Source of the DNA: Eubacterium nodatum ATCC 33099 | GTDB taxonomy: Bacteria; Bacillota; Clostridia; Peptostreptococcales; Anaerovoracaceae | Direction: 5' to 3' | DNA: 64,000 nucleotides | Assembly (NCBI GenBank): GCA_000510425.1 | Contig: AZKM01000003.1 | Coordinates: forward strand, 62,001 to 126,000 | Shown here: positions 54,390 through 64,000 of the stretch, piece by piece | How positions within the stretch are numbered: position 1 is the first letter of the stretch | How the letters are laid out: each line of letters starts with the position of its first letter | Program-made: the position numbers and the translations under genes | The notes under the pieces: model-generated | Seen by the model: only the letters and a program-made list of their open reading frames with translations | Database searches by the model: none | What the model was told of the DNA's origin: nothing

Positions 54390-55554
54390 ATGTATAATAT
54401 ACAATTTTCATTATCTGACATGAAGAGAAGATGGTTTGAATTGTTTTTTATAGTAATTCAAATGACAATTGCAATGTTGTTGTTCTGTTATAGCATTTCG
54501 ATAATTTTAGATGGAATGAAAGCTATAGATATATTAGAAAGCAGCAAAATAAAATCTTATGATTTCAAGTTAACAGTTAATGTGGAAGAAAAAGATTCAA
54601 ATAAAATAGATAAACAAGATATAGGTAAACTCAATGCTATTTATAAAATAGTAAATGATAGCAAATGATAGCAAATATAGTAATTTAGTTGTCATGGATA
54701 ATAGTACTCAATTTAGTATATCAGATGATTTGATAAAGAACAAAGGTCTGGATAATGTTGTACTTAAGAATGATAGCATAAATTACATGATGGTAAATAA
54801 TAATTTTTTCAATTTTTTTGGACTTGACAAGAATTATAAGAAACTTTTAGCAGATAAAAAAAGTGCAATTTTAGGTAACCAGTTTAGAAAGTATTTTAAA
54901 ATAGGTGATTATATTGAGGACGGCAATGGAGAAAGATTTAAGATAAAGGGATTTTTTAGGAAAGGAGAGTTTTTTGTAAATCCTTTCCAAGAAAATAATA
55001 CTGTAACATTGAATGACTTTATGGTAACTTCATTTAGATTTTCAAAGAATATTTCATCTTTGGATTATATTTCCTTTCTGGATAATTCATTAATTTTACC
55101 TAAAAATGAGATATTAAAAAATAAGATTATCAAAAAAATAAATAAATTTAATCTGCATTATATAAGTATGGAAAGAATTTCAGATGAGATAATCGAAAGT
55201 AGAAAGGATATATACAACGCATTTATAACAATTATGGTTATCGCAGTGTCAATTTTATTTTTTTCATCCGTTACTTTGATTACCAATATTATCCAGTATA
55301 TTCAAGATAATCTTAGAGAGTTTGCAGTAAATATGATTTGTGGAGGAAGTCGCAGAGATATTTTATTGCGTATAGGAATTCAGATTATTACAATGGAAAT
55401 TTTTTCTTTCTTGAGTTTGTTTATTGTGTTTGGTTTAGATTATAATGTGCTTATATCTTGCGGGGTACTATTTCTGTATGGAATAATTGCAATGATATAT
55501 CCTATGAGGATTTTTAGTCGTCAACAGATAGTTAATATAATGAGGAAAAATTAA
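54390..55554 (+). pseudogene. MacB/FtsX-like ABC permease 2, broken by a 10-bp tandem duplication
   Basis: The frame 54390-54668 (MYNIQFSLSDMKRRWFELFF to KIVNDSK) and the frame 54655-55554 (NDSKYSNLVVMDN to VNIMRKN) form one protein of about 385 residues: N-terminal helix, extracytoplasmic domain, three C-terminal helices. Between them the unit AAATGATAGC occurs twice in tandem (about 54653-54672), shifting the frame by one. Losing one unit restores it. This may be decay or a reversible switch. Confidence 0.75.
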
Positions 55555-56217
55555 ATGGAAGTATTAAAATTAGTGAACATAAATAAATCATATAAAAACA
55601 AATCAAACAGCTTGCAGGTACTTAAAGGATTTTCAATGAATGTAAATCTTGGAGAAATTGTCGGTATTGTCGGAACATCAGGATCCGGGAAAACGACCTT
55701 GTTAAATATAATAGGACTTATAGACTCTGATTTTGAAGGAGAATTATATATTGATGATGTAAATATTTCCAGTTGCAATGAGAAGGAATTAGCTAAATTA
55801 CGCAATCAGAAGATAGGTTTTGTCTTACAAGATTTTGCACTGATAGAAAGATATAATGTTTCTCAGAATGTTGAACTTCCATTGATATATAGTAAAATTA
55901 AAAGAAAAGAGAGAAGAAAAATAAGTCAAAAATACCTGGAAAAAATGGGGATAGCAGATAAAACCGATAGCAAACCCAGTGAACTTTCGGGAGGCGAGAA
56001 GCAACGAGTTGCGATTGCCAGATCTTTAGCAACCGAACCTAAGATTATTTTGGCAGATGAACCCACAGGTTCTTTAGACTATAAAACTACAGATGAAATT
56101 ATGGAAGTTTTAGAAATGTTGAGAGATTCAAATCGTGCGATTATACTAGTAACGCATGATATGAATATTGCGAAAAGGTGTGATAGAATAATAAATATAG
56201 ATAAATTAAGTTTATAA
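55555..56217 (+). CDS. MacB-like ABC transporter ATP-binding protein
   Basis: 220 residues with Walker A GTSGSGKTT, Q-loop VLQDFALIERYNV, signature LSGGEKQRVAIARSLA, Walker B IILADEPTGSLD and His switch LVTHD. This is the LolD/MacB ATPase type that pairs with FtsX-like permeases. It abuts the second permease stop directly (TAAATG). Confidence 0.9.
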   Translation: MEVLKLVNINKSYKNKSNSLQVLKGFSMNVNLGEIVGIVGTSGSGKTTLLNIIGLIDSDFEGELYIDDVNISSCNEKELAKLRNQKIGFVLQDFALIERYNVSQNVELPLIYSKIKRKERRKISQKYLEKMGIADKTDSKPSELSGGEKQRVAIARSLATEPKIILADEPTGSLDYKTTDEIMEVLEMLRDSNRAIILVTHDMNIAKRCDRIINIDKLSL

Positions 56218-56343
56218 AAATAATAGTTGGTTATAACAAATTTTGATTTATAAATAAAATGATTAGTATTCTGATTTATCGTATTGATACCGGCGAAAAT
56301 CAAAGTATTTATTCATATTCACACAGGTTTTTTTTAAATAGAC

Positions 56344-56372
56344 TTGCATTTTGTATTTTAGGGGAGTATGAT
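56344..56372 (+). promoter_or_regulatory. atp operon promoter
   Basis: TTGCAT (56344-56349), 17-bp spacer, TATGAT (56367-56372). The leader to atpB is about 110 bases. The 56218-56343 stretch holds nothing else recognisable. Confidence 0.6.
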
Positions 56373-56432
56373 AGGTGCAGCTTGGAGAATGACTATAATT
56401 TTATAAAAAATTAAATAACATGTGTACTATTT

Positions 56433-56462
56433 CAGCGCTATATGTTATGGCGCTGTTTTATC
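56433..56462 (+). terminator. Hairpin with T run in the atp leader
   Basis: CAGCGC (56433-56438) pairs with GCGCTG (56450-56455), followed by TTTTATC. It lies between the promoter and atpB, so it may be an attenuator or the remains of an upstream terminator. Confidence 0.45.
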
Positions 56463-56491
56463 TTTTGTAGGAGAAAAGGGGGTGATTTTGG

Positions 56492-57295
56492 ATGATTGAT
56501 GTGAATGAGCTTGGACCAAGGATAGTGCTTTACTTTGGAAAGAATCTTAATTTTCATCTTTCAGAAGGCACTCTTTTCGGATTTATTCTGGCTGCTGTTT
56601 TGGCAGTGGTGGGAATTTGGCTGGGCAGCAATTTACAAAAGGTGCCAAGAGGAAAACAGGTTTTTGCAGAGGCTCTGGTAAGTTGGGTTTACAAGTTTGC
56701 AGATGAAAATCTTGAGCGAAGATATGGAAAAAATTTTGCACCTTTTCTCGGTTCACTCTTTATTTGGCTGATATTTGCAAATAGCTTCGGTCTTTTGGGA
56801 CAAAGACCTATTACCGCAGACATCAATGTTACGGCAGGGCTTGCAGTGATGTGTTTTACAGTTATTCAGGTGATGGCAATAAAGAATTTGGGAATTAGGG
56901 GAAGAGTTGAAGAATTAGGAGATCCATTTTATGGGATTTTGCCTATTAACATTATAAGTGAGTTTGTTTTTCCGTTTACGCTTGCACTTAGACTTTTTGG
57001 AAATATTTTCGGAGGTATGATTGTGATTGATTTATGGATGAAGCTTATGGAGTATCTGAGTTATCAGTTCTTTTCAATCCCGATACTTAGAGCGGTTACT
57101 GTCATCCCGTTAAATCTTTTCTTTGATATATTTGAGCCACTTGTCCAAGCCTATATATTTATTACATTGACCGCAATCAATCTGGAGGAGGGGTTGTCCG
57201 GCATGAGCTACGAAACGGCAGAAAAACGAAGACTGAAGCGAGAGGCTAAAAAACATAGAAAAGAAAGCTATAACATATCAGATAAATCACAGTAA
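56492..57295 (+). CDS. atpB: F-type ATP synthase subunit a
   Basis: 267 residues, the stator channel subunit of FO. Membrane helices and the essential Arg in LALRLFGNIFGG are present, as is the C-terminal QAYIFITLTAINLEEGL. A long basic tail (AEKRRLKREAKKHRK) follows. It is the first gene of the operon; no atpI or atpZ precedes it. Confidence 0.94.
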   Translation: MIDVNELGPRIVLYFGKNLNFHLSEGTLFGFILAAVLAVVGIWLGSNLQKVPRGKQVFAEALVSWVYKFADENLERRYGKNFAPFLGSLFIWLIFANSFGLLGQRPITADINVTAGLAVMCFTVIQVMAIKNLGIRGRVEELGDPFYGILPINIISEFVFPFTLALRLFGNIFGGMIVIDLWMKLMEYLSYQFFSIPILRAVTVIPLNLFFDIFEPLVQAYIFITLTAINLEEGLSGMSYETAEKRRLKREAKKHRKESYNISDKSQ

Positions 57296-57348
57296 ATTAC
57301 AGTAATTAACTTATTAAAATTAAGAGAAAACTTTACGGAGGTAGAAAG

Positions 57349-57570
57349 ATGGGAATTATTGCAATAGGATCGGCAATCGTTATGGGACTTGCAGCACTTG
57401 GTGTCGGCATCGGACAGGGCATAGTTGCAAGTAATGCACTTCAGAGTATTGCAAGGCAGCCTGAGCTTGCAGGAAAGATTACGACTACAATGATTGTAGG
57501 TATGGCTATTATGGAAACGGCACTTGTGCTTGCCTTTGTAATTGCAATTTTATTGTTTGGCAAAATCTAA
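57349..57570 (+). CDS. atpE: F-type ATP synthase subunit c, Na+-type signature
   Basis: 73 residues, a helical hairpin with the loop ARQPE and the ion-binding carboxylate Glu in MAIMETALV. GIGQG has Gln where many H+ rings have Asn or Gly, and Thr follows the Glu. Gln plus Glu-Thr/Ser is the Na+-coordination pattern known from Ilyobacter and Acetobacterium. The usual Tyr further on is Leu. Na+ coupling is therefore likely but not certain. Confidence 0.93.
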   Translation: MGIIAIGSAIVMGLAALGVGIGQGIVASNALQSIARQPELAGKITTTMIVGMAIMETALVLAFVIAILLFGKI

Positions 57571-57596
57571 TAATTTATTGAGAAACGAGAAGTAAA

Positions 57597-58106
57597 ATGA
57601 AATTTGAAGGATTGATAGAATTTAACAGTTGGGATTTCATATTCTCGATGGTAACATTTTTGGTACTTTTTCTGGTTTTGAAACATTTTTTGTTTGAAAA
57701 GGTTCATAGCTTTATGGAAAAAAGAACCGAAGAAGTTGAGAAAAGCCTGAAAAATGCAGAAAAAACCGGGAAACTTGCGGATGAAAAACTTGCCAGTTAC
57801 GAGGAAAAAATATCTGATTTGTCGATAGAAAGCAGAAGAATTATAAAGAGGGCAAGGGATGAAGCTAAGGTTCAAGCCGAAGCTATAATTTCAGATGCAA
57901 ATGAGCAGGCACACAAAGCTATCAAGCATTCACAAGATGAAATCGAAAGAGAGAAGTTTAATGCAAGAAAGGAACTGCAGGAGGAAATAGGAAATCTTGC
58001 GGTTATGGCAGCGAAACAGATTTTACAAAAGGAAATCAGCGAGGAAGAGCATAGAGAACTTGTGGATAAAGTAATTAGGGAAGCAGAGGAGAATCAATGG
58101 AATTAG
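57597..58106 (+). CDS. atpF: F-type ATP synthase subunit b
   Basis: 169 residues with one N-terminal membrane helix (FSMVTFLVLFLVLKHFLF) and a long charged coiled coil forming the peripheral stalk. It overlaps atpH by 10 bp. Confidence 0.93.
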   Translation: MKFEGLIEFNSWDFIFSMVTFLVLFLVLKHFLFEKVHSFMEKRTEEVEKSLKNAEKTGKLADEKLASYEEKISDLSIESRRIIKRARDEAKVQAEAIISDANEQAHKAIKHSQDEIEREKFNARKELQEEIGNLAVMAAKQILQKEISEEEHRELVDKVIREAEENQWN

Positions 58107-58636
58107 AAGTTGCAATGATTTATGCCAGAGCTCTATATACAGCAGCAGTTGAAAATAAATGTGTTCAAGAAATTCGAGATGAACTCCTTGAAGTAGACCA
58201 TATCTTTAGAGGAGAAAAGGATTTTCAAAGAGTTTTGGTTAATCCGGCAATTTCTTCCGCAAAGAAAAGAGAGATGGTAGAATCGGTATTTAAGGGGAAG
58301 ATACGGAAAGAGCTGTTGAACTTCCTGTATATTCTTGTAGATAAAGGAAGATTATACGGACTTCATAAAATGGCAAAGTTTTATTATGACCTTGATGATG
58401 AAGCAAGGGGTGAGGGCTATGGTGTTGTGTATTCAGTGTATCCTCTAAATACCGGGCAGATGGAAAAACTTGAAGATGAAACAGGTAAACTTTTTAAAAA
58501 GAAAATACATCTGAATAATAAAATTGATAAGAAGATAATAGGAGGTGTCAAACTCTTAGTTGAGGGGAAGATTATTGATGCTACCATTCAGAAAAAATTG
58601 AATCGGATTAACCGGAGCATAATCAAGGTAAGATAA
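58097..58636 (+). CDS. atpH: F-type ATP synthase subunit delta
   Basis: 179 residues. It has the N-terminal helical domain that caps F1 (MIYARALYTAAVENKCVQEI) and the C-terminal segment VYSVYPL...LNNKIDKKIIGGVKLLVEGKIID typical of delta/OSCP. It is coupled to atpF upstream. Confidence 0.93.
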   Translation: MELEVAMIYARALYTAAVENKCVQEIRDELLEVDHIFRGEKDFQRVLVNPAISSAKKREMVESVFKGKIRKELLNFLYILVDKGRLYGLHKMAKFYYDLDDEARGEGYGVVYSVYPLNTGQMEKLEDETGKLFKKKIHLNNKIDKKIIGGVKLLVEGKIIDATIQKKLNRINRSIIKVR

Positions 58637-58652
58637 ATAAGGAGAGGTTTCT

Positions 58653-60159
58653 ATGAATTTAAAACCGGATGAGATAAGTGGTTTAATAAAGGAACAGATA
58701 AAAAATTACACCGGAGACATGAAGATATCCGATTACGGTACTGTAATGCAAATAGGCGATGGGATAGCAAGAGTATATGGTTTAAGTCATTGTATGTCGG
58801 GGGAACTTCTGGAATTTCCAAATGAAGTTTACGGAATGGCAATGAATCTTGAAGAAGATAATGTAGGAGTTGTTATCCTCGGTTCCGATAGAAAGATTAA
58901 AGAAGGTGATATTGTCAAACCCACCGGGAAGATAGTGGAAGTTCCCGTTGGAGAGAAGATGATAGGAAGGGTTGTAGACGCATTAGGTCATGCAATTGAT
59001 GGAAAAGGTGCTATAGATACCGGAGATTTCAGACCTGTGGAATATCCTGCCCCCGGGGTATTATCAAGGCAGCCGGTAAAAGAACCTTTGCAGACAGGAA
59101 TCAAAGCGATAGATTCCATGATCCCGATTGGAAAGGGTCAGAGAGAACTGATAATCGGAGATAGACAGACCGGCAAAACGGCTATTGCTATAGATACGAT
59201 TTTGAATCAAAAGGGAAAAGATGTAATTTGCATTTATGTTGCCATCGGGCAAAAACAGTCAACGGTTGCGCAGCTGGTTCATACATTGGAAGAAAAAGGA
59301 GCAATGAAGTACACCACAGTCGTTTCGGCAACAGCAAGTGCGGTGGCTCCTATGCAGTATATTGCACCTTATTCCGGAAGTGCCATTGCAGAATATTTTA
59401 TGTATAAGGGTAAGGATGTTCTGATAGTGTATGATGATTTATCAAAACATGCAGTTGCTTATAGGACTATGTCTTTGCTTTTGCGCAGACCACCGGGGAG
59501 AGAGGCTTTTCCGGGGGATGTTTTCTATTTGCACAGCAGACTTCTTGAGAGAGCTGCTAAATTGTCTAAAGAGCTTGGGGGAGGCTCAATTACAGCTCTT
59601 CCTATAATAGAAACCCAGTCAAATGATATTTCCGCATATATTCCTACAAATGTCATATCCATAACCGATGGACAAATTTTCCTGGAAAGCGAACTGTTTT
59701 TTTCAGGACAAAGACCGGCAATAAATGCAGGAATTTCTGTATCTCGAGTGGGAGGTAACGCTCAGACAAAAGCAATGAAAAAGGTTTCAGGCAAAGTTAA
59801 ACTCATGCTTGCACAGTATCGAGAGCTTCAGAATTTTTCTCAATTCGGTTCGGATATAGATATTGAAACTAAGAAAAAGCTTGATCACGGAGCTGTGTTA
59901 ATGGAAATTTTGAAGCAGGGGCAGTATAGACCTCTTGATGTTGAACATCAGATTATAATAATCTATGTAGCAGCGGCAGGATTTTTGGACGATATCAAAA
60001 TATCTGACCTGAGCAGATTTGAAGATGAATTTTGTCATTATGTTGACGACCATTATCCTGAGGTCAGAAGAGAAATTAGTACAACAGGGGATTTTTCTGA
60101 TAACTGCAGAGAACTTATAAATAAAGCAATTGATGTTTTTAAAAAGGAAGGTTTTATCA

Positions 60160-60167
<8 letters not shown>
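58653..60167 (+). CDS. atpA: F-type ATP synthase subunit alpha
   Basis: 504 residues with the P-loop [14 protein letters not shown] (about 169-182), the arginine-finger region and the ending [24 protein letters not shown] lies upstream. The stop overlaps the atpG start by 8 bp. Confidence 0.97.
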
Positions 60168-62447
<2,280 letters not shown>

Positions 62448-62530
62448 CTATAGCAATATTAGCAATATGCTGGTAAGTAAGACTTTTGATATATCATAAG
62501 AAACTGAGATAATTATAGAAGGGGGAATTT

Positions 62531-62797
62531 ATGAATAGTGTAAAGCTGGAAGTATTGACTCCCCATAGTATGTTTTTTTCCGGGGAAGTGGACTCCCTGA
62601 CGGTGGAAACTATGAGTGGAAGCGAAGGTTATCTTTATGGACATACATGGTGTCGGAAACTTCTCAAGGCAAATAGTAAGATTAAGATTAGAGAAAAAGG
62701 TAAAGAAAAAGTTAAGATTGCCGAAGTGAAGGGCGGGTTTGTAGAAATCAGAGAGAACTTTACTCTATTTGTAGAGAATGCAGAATGGATTGAATAA
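62531..62797 (+). CDS. atpC: F-type ATP synthase subunit epsilon, lacking the C-terminal domain
   Basis: 88 residues: only the N-terminal beta-sandwich (VKLEVLTPHSMFFSGEVDSL; GGFVEIRENFTLFVENAEW) is present. The usual helical hairpin of about 45 residues, which inhibits ATP hydrolysis, is missing. The stop is immediate and is followed by a terminator, so this looks like a natural short form. RBS AGGGGG precedes it. The 83-bp gap from atpD is the longest in the operon after the atpB leader. Confidence 0.87.
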   Translation: MNSVKLEVLTPHSMFFSGEVDSLTVETMSGSEGYLYGHTWCRKLLKANSKIKIREKGKEKVKIAEVKGGFVEIRENFTLFVENAEWIE

Positions 62798-62812
62798 AGT
62801 TATAATATAAAA

Positions 62813-62858
62813 AGTGATGTTGCAGAATAGAAAATCTATTCTGCTCATCACCTTTTTT
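62813..62858 (+). terminator. atp operon terminator
   Basis: GCAGAATAG (62822-62830) pairs with CTATTCTGC (62836-62844), extended by GTGATG/CATCAC, with a T run from 62853. Confidence 0.82.
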
Positions 62859-62924
62859 ATTAAATATTTCAATTTAGCATTTTTCTATTTTTTAATTAGA
62901 ACAACTTTTTAAAAAAGTTCAGTA

Positions 62925-63257
62925 CTAAAGTATGCTGAACTTTTTTGTTGCGTTTATATATCGCCCTAAAATCCCTAAGTTTGCATAAAAATAACTGAAT
63001 TTCTCAACTTTATTTATTTCAACAAGACCGGATTGTACGAGTTTTTTCATGTGTTGAGATATGGTGGCCTGGGCATAGTCAAATACTTCAACTAAATCTT
63101 TAGTGCAAACCGGTTTCATCTCCTTATTGCAGAGCATTATATATCTAAAGAGTGCCAGGCGAACCGGATGGGCGAGGGCATCGGAAACGGCGGCAATTAG
63201 TTCTGTTTCTATTCCCTGCAGCTCCTGATTAACACCTTTGTCTCTTCTAATTCGCAT
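62925..63257 (-). CDS. ArsR-family transcriptional regulator
   Basis: 110 residues from ATG 63257, 7 bp after AGGAGG. The winged helix contains LAHPVRLALFRYIML, VCTKDLVEVFDYAQATISQHMKKLVQSGLVE. There is no ELCVCDL metal site, so the signal is unknown. It is convergent with the atp operon; no target gene is adjacent. Confidence 0.85.
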   Translation of the reverse strand: MRIRRDKGVNQELQGIETELIAAVSDALAHPVRLALFRYIMLCNKEMKPVCTKDLVEVFDYAQATISQHMKKLVQSGLVEINKVEKFSYFYANLGILGRYINATKKFSIL

Positions 63258-63488
63258 TGTCAAACCTCCTGTATATTAAATAATGACTGCTCAATAATTC
63301 CTCGCCTGCCCTGCAAGGCATGCAATAAATAAGTGTTGTCTGTAAATATATAAAATATATAATTAGCCTAACTTGTAATAGAGCAAGCGCCGTTAATTAT
63401 ACTTTAAATCCTACATATTTTCAAGAAAAGAAAGATAGAATAACCGTGTGTGTGGATTGTAAGTTTAATTGTCGCACCTTACACACAG

Positions 63489-63629
63489 GAGATTTCCATT
63501 AAAGCAGTACCAAGACTGGATAATCATTTTGTAAAGGCAAGCATTTCGGATGCCAAGTCTACAGCATATTCCTCTTGGTATGGGACTACGCCATATGAAC
63601 CAACATTAGTAACAAAACCGGGAGTATAG
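63489..63629 (+). pseudogene. Phage-type structural gene, C-terminal fragment
   Basis: An open stretch encodes SIKAVPRLDNHFVKASISDA, WYGTTPYEPTLVTKPGV and TAG, without a start. The next small gene looks phage-derived, so this is probably the tail of a virion protein gene. Identity is uncertain. The 63264-63488 interval before it holds nothing recognisable. Confidence 0.35.
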
Positions 63630-63642
63630 GAGGAAGGAAAGT

Positions 63643-63765
63643 ATGATAAAAACAATAGAAATTGATGGTAAGAATGTGAAATTTGATACGTCGCTATCAT
63701 GGATGTTTGTATATAAAATGCAGTTTGGAACAAATCAATTGTTTGAATTTCAACAAAATTGTTGA
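63643..63765 (+). pseudogene. Truncated phage-like small gene
   Basis: 40 codons from ATG 63643 with AGGAAGGAAAG upstream: MIKTIEIDGKNVKFDTSLSW, then VYKMQFGTNQ. The start resembles phage tail-assembly-chaperone-like proteins (IEIDGKxVxF...YxxxFG). It ends early in FEFQQNC, so it is probably a remnant. Confidence 0.4.
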
Positions 63766-63835
63766 ACTATGCGTAAGAATATGATATATAGTTAGTTAAG
63801 TATAATTAACTGTAGTGTTGGAAAGGAGACGCAAA

Positions 63836-64000
63836 ATGAGTACTAGAAATCGAAAAGTTGTTACTTGGATTAGTTTAATAGTTTTTGTTGTAATGTCAAT
63901 CATGTTTTCTACACAGAATGCAATTGTGGTTAATGCACAAACTGCAAAAAATGTATCAAAAGAAAAAGCTGCTATTGATTTTATCAAGTCTGTGTATTCG
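63836..64000 (+). CDS. Secreted protein, N-terminus only (runs off window)
   Basis: ATG 63836 with GGAG 8 bp upstream gives a signal peptide: basic start MSTRNRKVV, hydrophobic core ISLIVFVVMSIMF, and probable cleavage after VVNAQ or nearby. KNVSKEKAAIDFIKSVYS then reaches the window edge. TATAAT lies at 63801-63806, inside the inverted repeat AGTTAA/TTAACT. Function cannot be judged. Confidence 0.6.
   Translation, partial: MSTRNRKVVTWISLIVFVVMSIMFSTQNAIVVNAQTAKNVSKEKAAIDFIKSVYS

Noticed and set aside
60130..60159. atpG start at 60130
   Set aside because: It lies inside atpA with no RBS; GTG 60160 fits the family start and has AAAGGAAGG upstream.

Overview
The window is an AT-rich Firmicutes chromosome, most likely from Clostridia; I cannot name the genus from sequence alone. 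It spans the replication origin. Genes left of about 22.1 kb lie mostly on the minus strand and genes right of 24.5 kb mostly on the plus strand, as expected for replication leaving the rpmH-dnaA-dnaN region in both directions.

Layout. 0-8.2 kb: LTA-synthase-like sulfatase (partial), rsmA, rnmV, a DivIC/FtsB-like gene, a DnaD-domain gene, dnaB, rplI and a GdpP-type c-di-AMP phosphodiesterase, a compact minus-strand run. 8.2-13.9 kb: a decaying accessory locus of an ABC exporter flanked by two mirror-image copies of a secreted-protein/small-membrane-protein pair, with homopolymer frameshifts, a shared 14-bp palindrome and an 81-bp direct repeat. 13.9-22.1 kb: parB-parA with parS sites, rsmG, mnmG, mnmE, jag, yidC, yidD, rnpA, rpmH. 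22.1-24.4 kb: the rpmH-dnaA gap, invaded by an IS30 remnant, a broken small gene and a PfoR-like EIIC gene. 24.4-33.2 kb: bipartite oriC, dnaA, dnaN, recF (frameshifted), a small membrane gene, gyrB, gyrA.

33.2-37.6 kb: a cysteine-rich RsbW-like protein, a SigB-type sigma factor and a glutaredoxin-like protein behind a SigB-type promoter, then a membrane protein, rnhA, walJ and rlmH. 37.6-40.1 kb: decayed accessory genes. 40.1-53.2 kb: an integrative mobilizable element with mobC/mobA, a TetR-controlled ECF/ABC/MATE export cargo and a Tn916-like sigma/HTH/xis/int end; its integrase has a large internal deletion and its relaxase is short. 53.3-56.2 kb: a MacB-like ABC system with one broken permease. 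56.5-62.8 kb: the complete F-ATPase operon atpBEFHAGDC, whose c subunit carries Na+-type ligands and whose epsilon subunit lacks its C-terminal domain. 62.9-64 kb: an ArsR regulator, phage-gene debris and the start of a secreted protein.

The most unusual items are the RsbW-like protein that has lost its kinase motifs and gained eight cysteines beside a sigma factor and a glutaredoxin, and the mirrored secreted-protein/ABC locus at 8.5-13.6 kb.
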